Shown piece after piece: positions 37,201 to 47,129 of a stretch of DNA of 64,000 bases. The position numbers and the translations under genes were made by a program. The notes beneath the pieces were generated by a model. That model worked only from the letters and a program-made list of their open reading frames with translations. It searched no databases and was not told where the DNA came from. Location: positions 35,406,191 to 35,470,190 of the forward strand of contig NC_088302.1 in assembly GCF_032854445.1 (NCBI RefSeq), in the 5' to 3' direction. Position 1 is the first letter of the stretch; each line of letters starts with the position of its first letter. The DNA comes from Liolophura sinensis (Eukaryota > Mollusca > Polyplacophora > Chitonida > Chitonidae).

Positions 37201-40200
37201 CTGGTATCTCTTGAGGTAAGTTATCAACCTCTACTCTACATGTAGGTGTCTGGTATCTCTGAGCTAAATGATCAATCCAGATGTCTGATAGCTCTCAGTC
37301 ATCATTCTCCACTCCAGGTGTCTGGTATCTCTGAGGTAAGTTATCAACATCTACTCTACATGGAAGTGTCTGCTATCTCTGAGGTAAGTTATCAAGCTCC
37401 AGTCCAGGTGTCTGGTATCTCTGAGGTAAGTTATCAACCTCTACTCTACATGGAGGTGTCTGGTATCTCTGAGGTAAGTCATCAGCCTCTACTCCAGGTG
37501 TCTGGTATCTCATAAGGTAGGTGGTCAACCTCAACTCCTGGTGTCTGGTATCTATGAAATATTAAGTCATCATCCTCTACTCAAGGTGTCTGGTATCTCT
37601 GAGATGAAGGATCAGCTTCATCTTCAGGTGTTTCGGTCTTTGAGGTACATGTGTTTGGTATGAATCCACTGATTTATGTTACTACAGCTATAAGGTACTT
37701 CTTTCCATAACTGTAAAATTCACTTAAAAGTAGCTTGGAATCACTGCATTGTATTTCGCAAATGACCAGATATTCTGCATTGTGATTTCAGTACTTCATT
37801 GGAGTGACGCTTCTAGCAGTAGTACCAGAGTTACCGGAAGTGGTCAATGGAATACAGTTTGCTTTACAGAACAATGTGGCATTAGGGTATGTAATTCACA
37901 AATAAGGAGTCTTTTGACTGAAGAATTTTTACATTATTTGTTAAGGCAGTATAAATCCATATGAAACATGATTTAACACTTTGTTTTCTTACATGTATGA
38001 TGTATTTTTTTATGAAAATAGGATGGAACATAATTTTCATATTGCGCGTAACATTTTCTTGGGTATACTTTACATAGTCTGGATAAAAAGTAGCATGTGA
38101 GTTATTCCCCTTGATCTTCATGAGTTTAAGGTTATTTTCCCTTGTTACTGTTAGGTTGGAAATCGGCAGTTCAACAGCGGTCCAGGTCTGCTTGGTCCAG
38201 ATTCCACTGATGGTTCTGGTTGATCTTATTTATGTAAGTAATGGAAAACAACAGTGACAAACAGAACAATACCTTATCAGTCCACACAGAACAATGCCTT
38301 ATCAGTCCACACAGGACAATGCCTTTAGAATATGCATAAAATAAACACCCTGCAAACATGTGAAAAGGTTGAGGAATTACAGTAATCAATATTGTGAGCA
38401 TTCATAAAAACAAAATCCAAGATAAAAGGAATTTATCAGATTTTTTCCCAAATTTAAATTATGAATGAAAAAGATGTTTTTTTCTAGAAGATACTATGCT
38501 ACTGTAAACCCTGAAACCTGTTTTGTGAACTTCTATCAGGTTTGCCATGTTTATAGTTTGTGTCTTAAGAAAAACATATTACATATCAGAAATCAATTCA
38601 GCTTAAGGTAAGATATCCAAATTGTGTACACAGTGATTGGGATAAGGTCATCTCTTTTACACATTCACCAGAGTGAAGTAATGACACAAACATTTTATTC
38701 GTCTTGAACTTTATGCTCACAATAAGCAGACAGTCTGGGATTTTTTCTTAACCATTAATTTTTTTTGTCTTCCAACCCTTTAATATATCTTTATCAATGA
38801 TACTAATTTTTGTACTAGGATATTCCTTTTCTTATATTTTCTCTTTCAGCCTTTTGGTTTCTTGCTGTATTTTAGTGTTATCTTTGGTCTGTGATATTTT
38901 CTCTTTCAGCCTTTTGGTTTCTTGCTGAATTTAAATGTTATCTTTGGTCTGTGATATTTTCTCTTTCAACCTTTTGGTTTCTTGCTGAATTTCAGTGTTA
39001 TATTTGGTCTGTGATATTTTCTCTTTCAGCCTTTTGGTTTCTTGCTGAATTTCAGTGTTATCTTTGGTTTGTGGTATTCTCTGTTTCAGCCTTTTGATTT
39101 CTATCTGGTTTTCAATGATATTCATCTATGGGCTGTGATATTTTCTGTGATTGTGATGAATTACACCTTTCAAGATGGCAAGAGCGACTATTTTCAAGGT
39201 AAGCCTCTTTCTTTGAAAACAACATAGCATGTTTTACTATCTACAATCTGTTTTACTGTCTACAGTCTGTTTTACTGTCTACAGTCCTTGCTTTGTGGGT
39301 TGTTAAGAGGAATTGATTCTTTTTATGTTATTCTTAAATGGTTTATAATAAAACTCTGCCTCACTGCAACTACCAGACCCTTGAGGGATGAGGTTGTGTG
39401 TTTGAATTCTGCTCTCACTGTTTTGGCTGCGGCTTTAAGTCAGGAGGATCGCCCAGCAAAAGTCGGTTCCTGACCACGGTCATGATAGCGAAAACTTCTT
39501 GAGCAAGGCATGAAACACCAATGGCTCAGACAATCAGATTTTCATCATCGTAGGTCTCTGTATACCTTGTGTTGTACTTTTACAGTAGAACAGTGTAGGT
39601 TGGCTGCATACATCACCCTGATGTGCTCGTGTAAAATATTTCATTGTCATCTTCATTTCTTCTAAACTACATTTGTGTGAAATACATCGGTGGTAATGAA
39701 AAGCAGATAATACGCAGTGAAGGGTGAATATCATAACTCTTCTTCGTGTGAGAGGTGAAAATGATATCCCAAAAGATGCGAAGCGTCAAGTGGATTATCA
39801 TTCGCATCTTTCACAAGAATATTCATGAGATATTTCACTTTCACTGTGCAATATTCTATTTAATATTTACATGTTGACAATGTTGTGATTTCTTGTATTG
39901 GAACAGGTTTAAAATGTTGTTTCTAGCTGTAGGCCTTCATGGACATGTGTATATACATATAGCGTTACGTGGAACGTAATGTCTTCTGTAAGAAAACGTT
40001 AAATTTGTTTGAAGTGCAAGAAATGTTAAAATTGGCTGAAGTTGTATTATGATGTCATTGTACTGAGCTCATATTGGAACGTCATAAAACAACATGGTTC
40101 TTTTTTCACTTCATGATGCCGGTGTGTGCAGTAACAAAAGTGATATCTAACTCTAGCCAGTGAGATATCACTTATCAGTGATAGAAGTCCCGACATTTCA

Positions 40201-40337
40201 TCTTTGTATAAATAATAAATGCTCCTGTTTTACCTTTTGCAGGTTGGATACTGGTTGGTATTTACCTGGTGATACTGGCCATGTATTTCTTCACTCCTGT
40301 ACCACCAGAAGCCAGGTGCTCTGCTACCCCAGACTAG
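23201..40337 (+). CDS. VNX1/CAX-type cation/H+ exchanger with YccF domain, copy B (20 exons, 777 aa)
   Basis: Coding exons: 23,201-23,524; 23,890-23,998; 25,776-25,892; 26,515-26,576; 27,153-27,329; 27,954-28,067; 28,612-28,692; 29,138-29,240; 31,378-31,454; 32,237-32,301; 33,313-33,464; 33,758-33,789; 34,337-34,436; 34,847-34,983; 35,471-35,639; 36,282-36,418; 37,792-37,886; 38,155-38,233; 39,090-39,198; 40,243-40,337 (TAG). All phases agree. Residues 1-145 are a hydrophilic, probably cytosolic tail. Residues about 146-204 (LLYVLLFGWW, FIWPFG) and 264-325 (TIVWLILG, TIPIAK) resemble the two halves of bacterial YccF. The exchanger core follows: first repeat around 419-432 (AVGAIMNATFGSAVE), second around 656-690 (VVPELPEVVNG, LEIGSS). 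The PELPE-type second motif is like yeast VNX1 rather than plant CAX. A loop at 521-546 has CQKC and CSEC. VNX1-type proteins exchange H+ for cations at internal membranes; the ion is unknown here. The start was chosen because ATG follows the acceptor. Five introns carry junction-spanning minisatellites. Confidence 0.9.
24437..24472. repeat. (TA)n microsatellite
   Basis: About 17 TA units in intron 2 of exchanger copy B. Confidence 0.95.
24778..25440 (+). repeat. Interspersed repeat beginning TTAGCTCACCTG
   Basis: Starts TTAGCTCACCTGTACAAAGT and has about three diverged internal units of 170-180 bp, each with CTCAAAAAGTA, GAGCTCAGGTTTT, CATGTGTAGAGCA and AATTCCTGACT-like motifs. A related copy is at 29.3-30.6 kb. 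A family with this start is common in bivalve genomes to my knowledge; no protein frame is seen, so it is probably non-autonomous. Confidence 0.65.
25889..26234 (+). repeat. 45/48-bp minisatellite across the donor of exon 3 (copy B), higher-order period 141 bp
   Basis: The exon 3 donor TTATG|gtaagttagcac is the start of the first unit. Units of 45, 48 and 48 bp make a 141-bp block that occurs twice, with a partial third. The 45-bp units each restore a perfect TATG|gtaag donor: junctions after 25,892, 26,033 and 26,174. The 48-bp units read TTTATGTGGGAAG instead and lack the donor. The exon frame is open through all units, encoding repeats of GKLAQADEYYCGKA, and reaches a stop only near 26,246. 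Confidence 0.95.
26590..26853 (-). mobile_element. tRNA-derived SINE, near full length
   Basis: In minus-strand order: head GAGGCCTCCATAGCTCAGTT and TAGCGCGCTAGCGCAGAGT, B-box-like GTGAGTTCAAGTCC, body CATGCTGGCTTCCTCTTTGG, tail GGCGTACAACACCAGTCAAA. It lies in intron 4 of exchanger copy B, antisense to the gene. Confidence 0.9.
28206..28358 (-). mobile_element. 5'-truncated SINE with target-site duplication
   Basis: A poly-T of more than 40 bases (poly-A on the element strand) precedes the inverted tail GATTGGTGTTTTACGCCGTA and the body. The copy lacks its tRNA head. GGCATCTTCTT occurs at 28,195-28,205 and again at 28,359-28,369, an 11-bp target duplication typical of LINE-driven insertion. 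It lies in intron 6 of exchanger copy B. Confidence 0.9.
29290..30600 (+). repeat. TTAGCTCGCCTG repeat with internal 174-bp tandem array
   Basis: After a start TTAGCTCGCCTGTAAAAAGT, about six units of 172-176 bp follow, marked by CTCAAAAAGTACTGCA or CTCAAGAAGTACTGCA at about 29,394, 29,568, 29,742, 29,918, 30,090 and 30,266. Two more diverged units run to about 30,600. The units are very alike, which suggests recent expansion. Open frames on the minus strand are repeat artefacts. The array fills part of intron 8 of copy B. Confidence 0.85.
31716..31969 (+). mobile_element. tRNA-derived SINE with target-site duplication
   Basis: A near full-length copy: head GGCCTCTGTGGCTCAGTCGG, GTTAGCGCGCTAGCGCGGCG, body, tail GGCGTAAAACACCAATCAAA and a CAAA run. 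It is flanked by TCAATAATAGGAA at 31,702-31,714 and 31,970-31,982, a 13-bp target duplication. The B-box region has a deletion (GTGAGCTCATGCTGG), so this copy itself may not be transcribed. Intron 9 of exchanger copy B. Confidence 0.95.
32657..33374 (+). repeat. 94-bp minisatellite across the acceptor of exon 11 (copy B), 8 copies
   Basis: Copies of TATAGCAGCTCAGAGCGTT begin at 32,657, 32,749, 32,843, 32,937, 33,031, 33,125, 33,219 and 33,313; the spacing is 94 bp except for the first (92). The last is the true exon 11, which carries the first exchanger motif. Copies 2-8 all have TGTTTTGGCCATTAG or a close variant as acceptor, and 62 bp matching the exon up to GGATCAGCTGT; then they switch to TGTAACTGACTATTTCTG. 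Reading on from an upstream acceptor meets an in-frame TAG, formed by the next acceptor itself. Confidence 0.95.
33895..33960 (+). mobile_element. SINE 3' end with CACT tail
   Basis: TTAAGTACGACATTAAACCC followed by a CACTCACTCACTCA run is the kind of tail I know from molluscan interspersed elements. Only the 3' end is recognisable. Confidence 0.5.
36398..37640 (+). repeat. 42/48-bp minisatellite across the donor of exon 16 (copy B), about 25 copies
   Basis: The end of exon 16, GTGTCTGGTATCTCTGAG|gtaagt (junction 36,418), is repeated about 25 times. The early units are 48 bp (linker CTACTCTACATGGAG) or 42 bp (linker CTCTACTCCAG). Good GAG|gtaagt donors recur after 36,466, 36,508, 36,556 and 36,604 and several times further on. 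The exon frame stays open into about the sixth unit. Linkers of the CTCTACTCCAG type also look like an acceptor, so a unit resembles an 18-nt micro-exon. Later units are more degenerate. Confidence 0.95.
38816..39115 (+). repeat. 60-bp minisatellite across the acceptor of exon 19 (copy B), 5 copies
   Basis: Five units of exactly 60 bp each contain TTTTCTCTTTCAG|CCTTTTGGTTTC or a variant, with AG at 38,848-38,849, 38,908-38,909, 39,028-39,029 and the true one at 39,088-39,089; the third unit is AAC instead. In the exon frame each upstream unit ends in TGA (GGTCTGTGA), so use of an upstream acceptor without a further intron would truncate the protein. Confidence 0.95.
39365..39530 (+). mobile_element. 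SINE-like element, another subfamily
   Basis: A B-box-like GTGTGTTTGAATTCTGCTC, a body with AAGTCAGGAGGATCGCCCAG, and a tail AACTTCTTGAGCAAGGCATG then AAACACCAATGG. It shares only the tail with the main SINE family. In intron 19 of copy B. Confidence 0.55.
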
Positions 40338-40358
40338 CCCTCAGATCAACGCATTTGG

Positions 40359-40364
40359 AATAAA
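40359..40364 (+). terminator. Candidate polyadenylation signal of exchanger copy B
   Basis: AATAAA 22 bp after the stop codon. It would give a very short 3' UTR, so a more distal signal may be used instead. Confidence 0.35.
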
Positions 40365-43300
40365 GTGCTGACTGAAAGTGAAAGTCACCTTGTACCTCAA
40401 TGCTATGTCTTTCATAGTGCGTCCAGGAGGGAACATGAAGTTTATTTCGGCTTATTTTATATGAGAACAAAACTTTCTAAGGTGGCGTTGTTCAAATTTT
40501 AATGCAGTGCTCACATTTGAGTGTAGTTCAAATGCCATTTTGGTGAAATCTTACGTTTTACGAAAGCTACCAGAAATTCTTTTATGCGCTTATAACTGCC
40601 AGAAGAAGTGGGGATTACATCATAAATGATTTTGATAGCTAAAGACCTGTTAACAGACAAGGTTATGCTTGCAGTTACAATGTGGGTGGCAAGACAGGGA
40701 CATGAGCCTGCTTGTACGAAGCCTTGTTAATGTTACAAGCATGGCTACCAGCGATGTAGGCATTACGTTGCCATGGCTGTTAGATGCCCGTAAGGTTAAG
40801 TGGGTTTCATACAAGTGGGCCACCTACATGTATATGTGATCACCTGTTTACCTCAGCTTTATAGTGTTATGGGGAAGTATGAATCGTTTTTACATGATTA
40901 AATGTGATTTTACTTCTCCAGTACATGAAGGTGAAAATACTCAGCAAATTTTTTGTGCGTTTCAAGTATTAGTATTTAAACAAATGTAGAAGTACTCGTA
41001 TATGTGTTGGAAGTGTTACAATTGCTATTAGTGTGCACAAAAAATGAGCTACTTGTATATGATTTATATGTTTAAATTACTTTACATATAAATGCTTGAC
41101 TTAATTCTTTTTTTAGATAGAATTAGTTTCAGAACTAAGTTTGTCCCAAAAAAAAGGGGGGTGGTGGGGGGGGGGGGGATTGCAAATTGTATTTATAAAT
41201 TATTACTTTTTGTGCTGAACCTTATATTTTCTGTTAGAATGTTCTACTTTCCAAACAAACCTCAAACCAATATTGTAAGATCAATGAAACGCCGAAAATG
41301 ATTTAAACTCAGAAACTTAGACACGGACAAAATTTGAAGGCAAATGCAGTAAGTCTTTGACGGTAAATGTGAACTAATGTAATTATATTAAATCATGGGC
41401 CTGTGGGTCATGAGAGATTGAGAGGTGACCAAACTAGTGCTCATTCCTGGTGAGGAGTTCATTATGGTAATTATCATGCAATATGACACTTTTTTTTTTC
41501 TTCCTGAACCTATGATTTTACATATAAAACAGTCATTGGTTTATTTCTCCATTGTGATTTGGGTGATTGGACAGTTACGTGCAAGAAGTTGACATGAAAC
41601 GTGTACATCAGTTCATATCACACAAGCACAACCTTGTTTGCAAGCTGTAATACAACATGATTTCTATGGTGTTCTATTTCCCCTGTTAATTGCCTTGACC
41701 TATATATGTCAGATAACCAGGGCCCTATTTCACATGTACGATAATCCGACATACAGGGCAATGGTACCGTAATAGTGACGTACAAAATATCATCCGATAA
41801 ATGTACGGTAAAAAAAATATCATATGCTGCTTTGTAAAACTGGGCCCTGATGTATACAGAATGTCCAGAATACTTGTTAGCGACATATCAGTTTTTATAA
41901 GGATGTATTTTCTAGTTGAAAATATACTTGTTAGAATTGGGTATTACTTGATCTGGTTATGTGGTCCAGTAATTCTACATAGTACATATTGAACATATAT
42001 GCGCTTTGCCTCTTCTTTAATACATTTAGTACATTACAGGTACAATTTTCTGCTGTTTTTTTGTAATGCACGAAACAGAGACTTCAGGATGTGATGTAGC
42101 TATCCCTTTGAAAACTGACATAGTTATGTGAAAGCAAAAAATGGTATGGAAAGTTCTGTATAAAAATTTGCAACAGTATTATATGTATATTCATACACTG
42201 TGTCGCTCTGCCACAAGTAGAGCTCAGGTAAAGTATGTTTGATTAACATACATGCCATGTGGATTTGTTGCGAGACCACTCTTATCAGTGTCTCAGTCCA
42301 TTCCCCAATTGTATTACTATCACAAACTGTGCACCTCTGAATTATACCTCTGTTGAATGGATTTCTTAAACGAACAAACAGCTAAAAGGGCATTACAGGT
42401 ATATTTGATCGTGATAACAGTATTGTTTCATTAGGCAACAGTTACATTTGATGACTAAAAAATGCATATCTACTTTAATGCATAACATTTATTTCAAAAT
42501 ATCAAATTTCTAATATTATTTGGGTTTGTAGAGGTTCTGCTGTCATTAGCTTCAGTTTTACCGGCCAGTAGTTCTAATTTTAACCACAAAGTCCAAATTT
42601 TATGAGTGAGATGGGAAAGCCAGAACAAATGAAAATCATTTTTTGTATGTGAATGACGAGAAAGTTTGTTTTGTATGTACATAAACATATATTCTGGTAT
42701 ATGTTGTTTTGGTCCAGTCTTAGTGACGCATATGTATAGAAATAAGCAATTGGGTTATGATGTAGTATTATTATGTGTATAAATGTAAGGTTAAAATTGC
42801 TGATTATGGTATTAAGCATGACCACAACTTCGTTTAAAGGACAAGACAGCGCCTGGCTAAAACTTATTTCAGTCGAAAGCAGGATAGTCAAGTTTTCTTA
42901 AAAAATATCATACTTTATTATTTCAATGGGATTTCATCGAATAACATGTAGAACAAGACAATACTGCACAAATGCCGTAAGACGAGTCGTAAGTTGGAGT
43001 TAAGAATCCCCTGAATGATGATAAAATGCTTGTGAGATATCTGAGGCGTTCAGTGGACATACTCGTAAACTGTATAAATGATATAGTGGGTCTACTGTAT
43101 GAACAGTTCAAGCAGTGGAAGAAATATCCTTCCAGTATATCCAGTTTCCGCGAATGCTATTTTTCAGTTGGGCCTCCATGGTCGAAGACCACAACTTTAA
43201 TCTATCATAGGCTATTGCTTAGGCTATTATACGGGAAGTACCTTGGGCGTTAGAGAGCTAGAGTCAACGTGACATCACTTTGCTGTCGACAATGGAGACT

Positions 43301-43882
43301 CGCTAAAGCTGTGACCCGACAAGTTTCTCTAAACTTTTACTGGGTTTTAAAAAATATTTAAAAAAAAAGAAAAATATTTAATGCCGGTGGTTTAAGATAC
43401 AGTCTTACAGTCTGGAATGAGTCTTTCAGTGGACGTAAACATTAGTCAGGTGCTGTCTTTCACTTTAACATAAAAATAAACTGAAAGGAAAACAAATTAT
43501 GCGAAATATAAAAGACTCCAGCAGAACAAACAATCTATAAATCTCTAACAAAACACTATACATCACCTAAAAGATGTCTTTGCTCTTTTCAGATTTGATT
43601 TTAAGTATTTAATGCATTTTTTAAGAATCCTCTGAATGGTGATAAAATGCTTGTGAAAAGACGGAGGCGTCCATTTTCCCACATTGGTCATGCCATAATT
43701 GGTACACGCCAATTATGTGTGTGTGGCCCAATTTACGTAGGCGGAAGTTGAGTTCATTGGCTGCCTCTACTCATGATCAGGATATAACAATGGTCACTTG
43801 CTACAGCAAGTTTGATTTGAGGGACTTAAGCCTGTTTATTTGTAGACGAAAAAATTTTTGAATACACATTTCAAAAGAGCAA

Positions 43883-43929
<47 letters not shown>
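43883..43929. repeat. Compound (TC)n(TA)n microsatellite
   Basis: About ten TC units pass directly into about twelve TA units. Confidence 0.95.
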
Positions 43930-44624
43930 GCAGACTAAACGTAATTTATATTAGAATGCACTTTTCGTTTCATTCGCTTTACAAACAAGTACTGTCACAG
44001 AGAAAAAAGAAGACATTGTATTGATTGTAACCTAATTATTACAGGTGGGCATTGTCTTATGCAGTATTTCAGACAGGATTATATAGTAATTATGTGTTAT
44101 GCATAAGTAGTTTTGCATATGATGTTAATGTGAAGCAACTTCATTAAAGTCCAGACTGTACCATTTGGGAACATGACAATTTTAGTCAGCGATGCATTGC
44201 GGTGGTGCAGGTATATATTGTTATATACATGTGTATTTTCCATATTGTCCAATTCGTAAAAAATATAGTATATGAATATTAAACTGTTATATCAAGTCGT
44301 GAAAATAATTGTCTTAAAAATTACTGTCCTTATGGCGTGGCTTGTGACGGGATGTTTATTGTGTTATGTGTATGGTTAAAACCATGTTGTATTTAAATAG
44401 ATGCTATTTGTTAAAGTCCAGCTCGATCTCTCCACTGTTTATAAGAGATCAGCAGATAATTGTAGTAAATATAACCACGAGTAATTTGATCGTTACAATG
44501 GGAACAAAACGTTTTATACAACCAGTGTTTTTGAATAAATTGCTATGTAAATGGTAAAACTTTGGGTGGCGTCATTTGCATTTGATTTTTTTATAGGATT
44601 GCTATTCTCGAAATTTACAATGAT

Positions 44625-44725
44625 TTGACGGCTGTCAGGTTGGTGGAAGGAGGAAACCCGACAAAGCCTGTGGAGAAACCGCTGGCTCGTACGCTTTACT
44701 AGAGAATATTTTCACTCATACAATG
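44625..44725. mobile_element. SINE-related fragment
   Basis: Contains GTGGAAGGAGGAAACCCGAC and GAGAATATTTTCACTCATAC, which match the inverted body and tail region of the SINEs. It is heavily diverged. Confidence 0.35.
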
Positions 44726-44729
44726 ACGT

Positions 44730-45326
44730 TTCTATTTGGAATTGAAGAAAGACACCAGACGAATTAAAGATCTTATATCTGATCATATAGAACCAATTAA
44801 ACGCGGCCACTTGTTTACAGTCACAGGGTTTAGCTGGAGTGTTGATTTTGATGTTCTAAAATCAACATACTGATCACCAATAAACTGCAAGTAACATCAC
44901 TGCATTCCTTTTTTACCTAAATCTGCTTTAGCCATTGTACTTGAAGGCATGTAATGTGCATTTATTTACGCTCTTACATGAACAGTTAGGATAAAATTCG
45001 AACTGAGGTAAACTGACAAAGAGACCGTATTTCATCGGTGGCCTGTGACCATTGATAAACCATCACACTGTCTGTGTTTCCTCTTTATAAGTCTTGAATA
45101 CTGATGATCTGCTATCTATACACGTGGTAAATGATTTGTTATTGATTAAATTAACGCGCCTAAAACATTCTTTTGCGTCTTCACTTATTCCCCTTAACAA
45201 AACTCCATCAAAGTTTCATACTTTTTACATTTCCTGTTTGGTTAGTGGTTTCTGTTAAACATTGCTTTGGTAAATGATCTTGCGGTTATCAAGCTGGAAT
45301 CTCCATTATAGTTGACTGGTATAGGC

Positions 45327-45380
<54 letters not shown>

Positions 45381-46998
45381 GCTCTGGTCTACATGTATAC
45401 GACGCTCTGGTTTACTTTACGGTATTCTTGCATCTCCAATAAGGGTAACATTTCACACATACTGAAATATTGCCTAAATTAACGTCGTTTACATATGTTT
45501 TAACGAAACACTGAACAGCTGGTCAAGGTAAAGGCCAGGAACACTTCCTATAGTACCGTACTTTGATTTCAACAGAAAAACTGCGTCGAAGTATATAAGT
45601 CTTAACTTATGTGAGTGAGTTCAATGTCCAGCTCAGACTGATATTACTATATATACAAACAAGAGGAGAAGAAAAACAAAAGAAAACTCTCAACAAAATG
45701 TCGACCCAGAATGGGACGGCTATATTTCCTTCCACAAAAATGCTGAACCGAGTCATCAACCCGAAGGCAGACGATATCTGATAATATGCCAGTTTGTGTA
45801 TATATGAAAAAAGACCCAGTCTCGATATACCGGCACAGAGCCGTCCGGATCTTCAGCTATATATATCTAGCAAAGGGCGACAGCCTGCGATTATTGGCTG
45901 ATATTTAGACCAATATACGAATGTGTCGGCAAAGTATGATTAACATGTTTAATAACCATGTAATAGTGCTGACAACTTACTATTTATGGTAAAACAGAAA
46001 CCACAATAGATAATGATGGAGCTGCATGATGATGTAATCTTTCAATGTCACAACACAGATATCGTTATTGTTCATCACATGTTCAATAAATATAGGCACT
46101 ATACCACACCAATGAGGAAGTTAAGGGCTGACAATAATAGTTTGTCCTACCCAACTGATGTCAACAAGATACGGAAGTTGAGTTGAGTTAAATGTACTTG
46201 AATCACTTCAACGGGATTTGGTGGTAGAGCACATGCTACAGTGACCAAACAACTAAATAAGACCTTATACATCATATGTACAGGTAACGTTAAGGAAAAT
46301 TCGCCTATAATGTTAAATACAGGCCATGCAACACACTCTACAACTTGTGCTAGAACTATTAAAATTATCTATATATTTCTTTTTTACTGTATTAAGTTCA
46401 CGGTTTAGGCATGTCAGGCACATTTTAACGATGCGATCGAAGACGGCTAAGTTCAAAACTACAATAGGCACAAGTTCTTATTACAGAAGTCATACAGAAG
46501 TTGACAGAATAGCATCACAAAGTTTCTTTATGGATAACAACTTGTAACTTGATAACGATGTTAGACAGTCACTTATCATGTACCATACACAAAGTACTGA
46601 AGGTATGTGTGCTTTGGGATCTTTCTGGCAAGATGTATAGGAAAGAGCGAACTCGTCTTAACTCGGTCACCATTCAATAAGTTGTCCACAGCTATATATG
46701 ATTACTCTTTGATCTTTCGTGTAACATTTCACGCTTTAAAACACTTGATGAATGTATAGTGAGGAAAACGATGTGTTTGTTGGTGCAAGCAATGGCCTGA
46801 GGATTCTCACAATTACAAGCATTTCGTCACTAAAATAACTAATTACACAGAATTAAGCATAGCTGTTCCCATTTAACTTATGTTCATTCCACAATTAACC
46901 CTCTTTCCTAAATACCATATAGAGACAATGTAAAATCGCAAAATGTACTTGTAGCTATATAGTCCATTTCCTTCAGAGAGTCGCCTATATTCAGCTGG
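44730..46998. other. Intergenic DNA with an (AT)n tract
   Basis: An (AT)n tract of about 50 bp lies at 45,329-45,379. No gene was recognised. Confidence 0.5.
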
Positions 46999-47127
46999 GT
47001 GGTCGTGGGTTTCCCCCTGGCTCTTCCCGGTTTCCACCCACCATAATGCTGGCCGCCGTCGTATAAGTGAAATATTCTTGAGTACGGCGTAAAACACCAA
47101 TAAGAAAAAAAAAATAAAAAAAAAAAT
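46999..47127 (+). mobile_element. 5'-truncated SINE
   Basis: Begins in the body (GGTGGTCGTGGGTTTCCCCC), runs through GCTGGCCGCCGTCGTATAAG and the tail GGCGTAAAACACCAATAAGA, and ends in an A-rich run. The short tail-side flank resembles the 5' flank (TATTCA), a weak target duplication. Confidence 0.85.
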
Positions 47128-47129
47128 AT

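Larger units (their letters stand above)
40338..44620. other. Intergenic DNA downstream of exchanger copy B
   Basis: AT-rich. It includes a G-rich run at about 41,156-41,179 and a compound (TC)n(TA)n at 43,883-43,929. No gene or exon was recognised. Confidence 0.5.
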
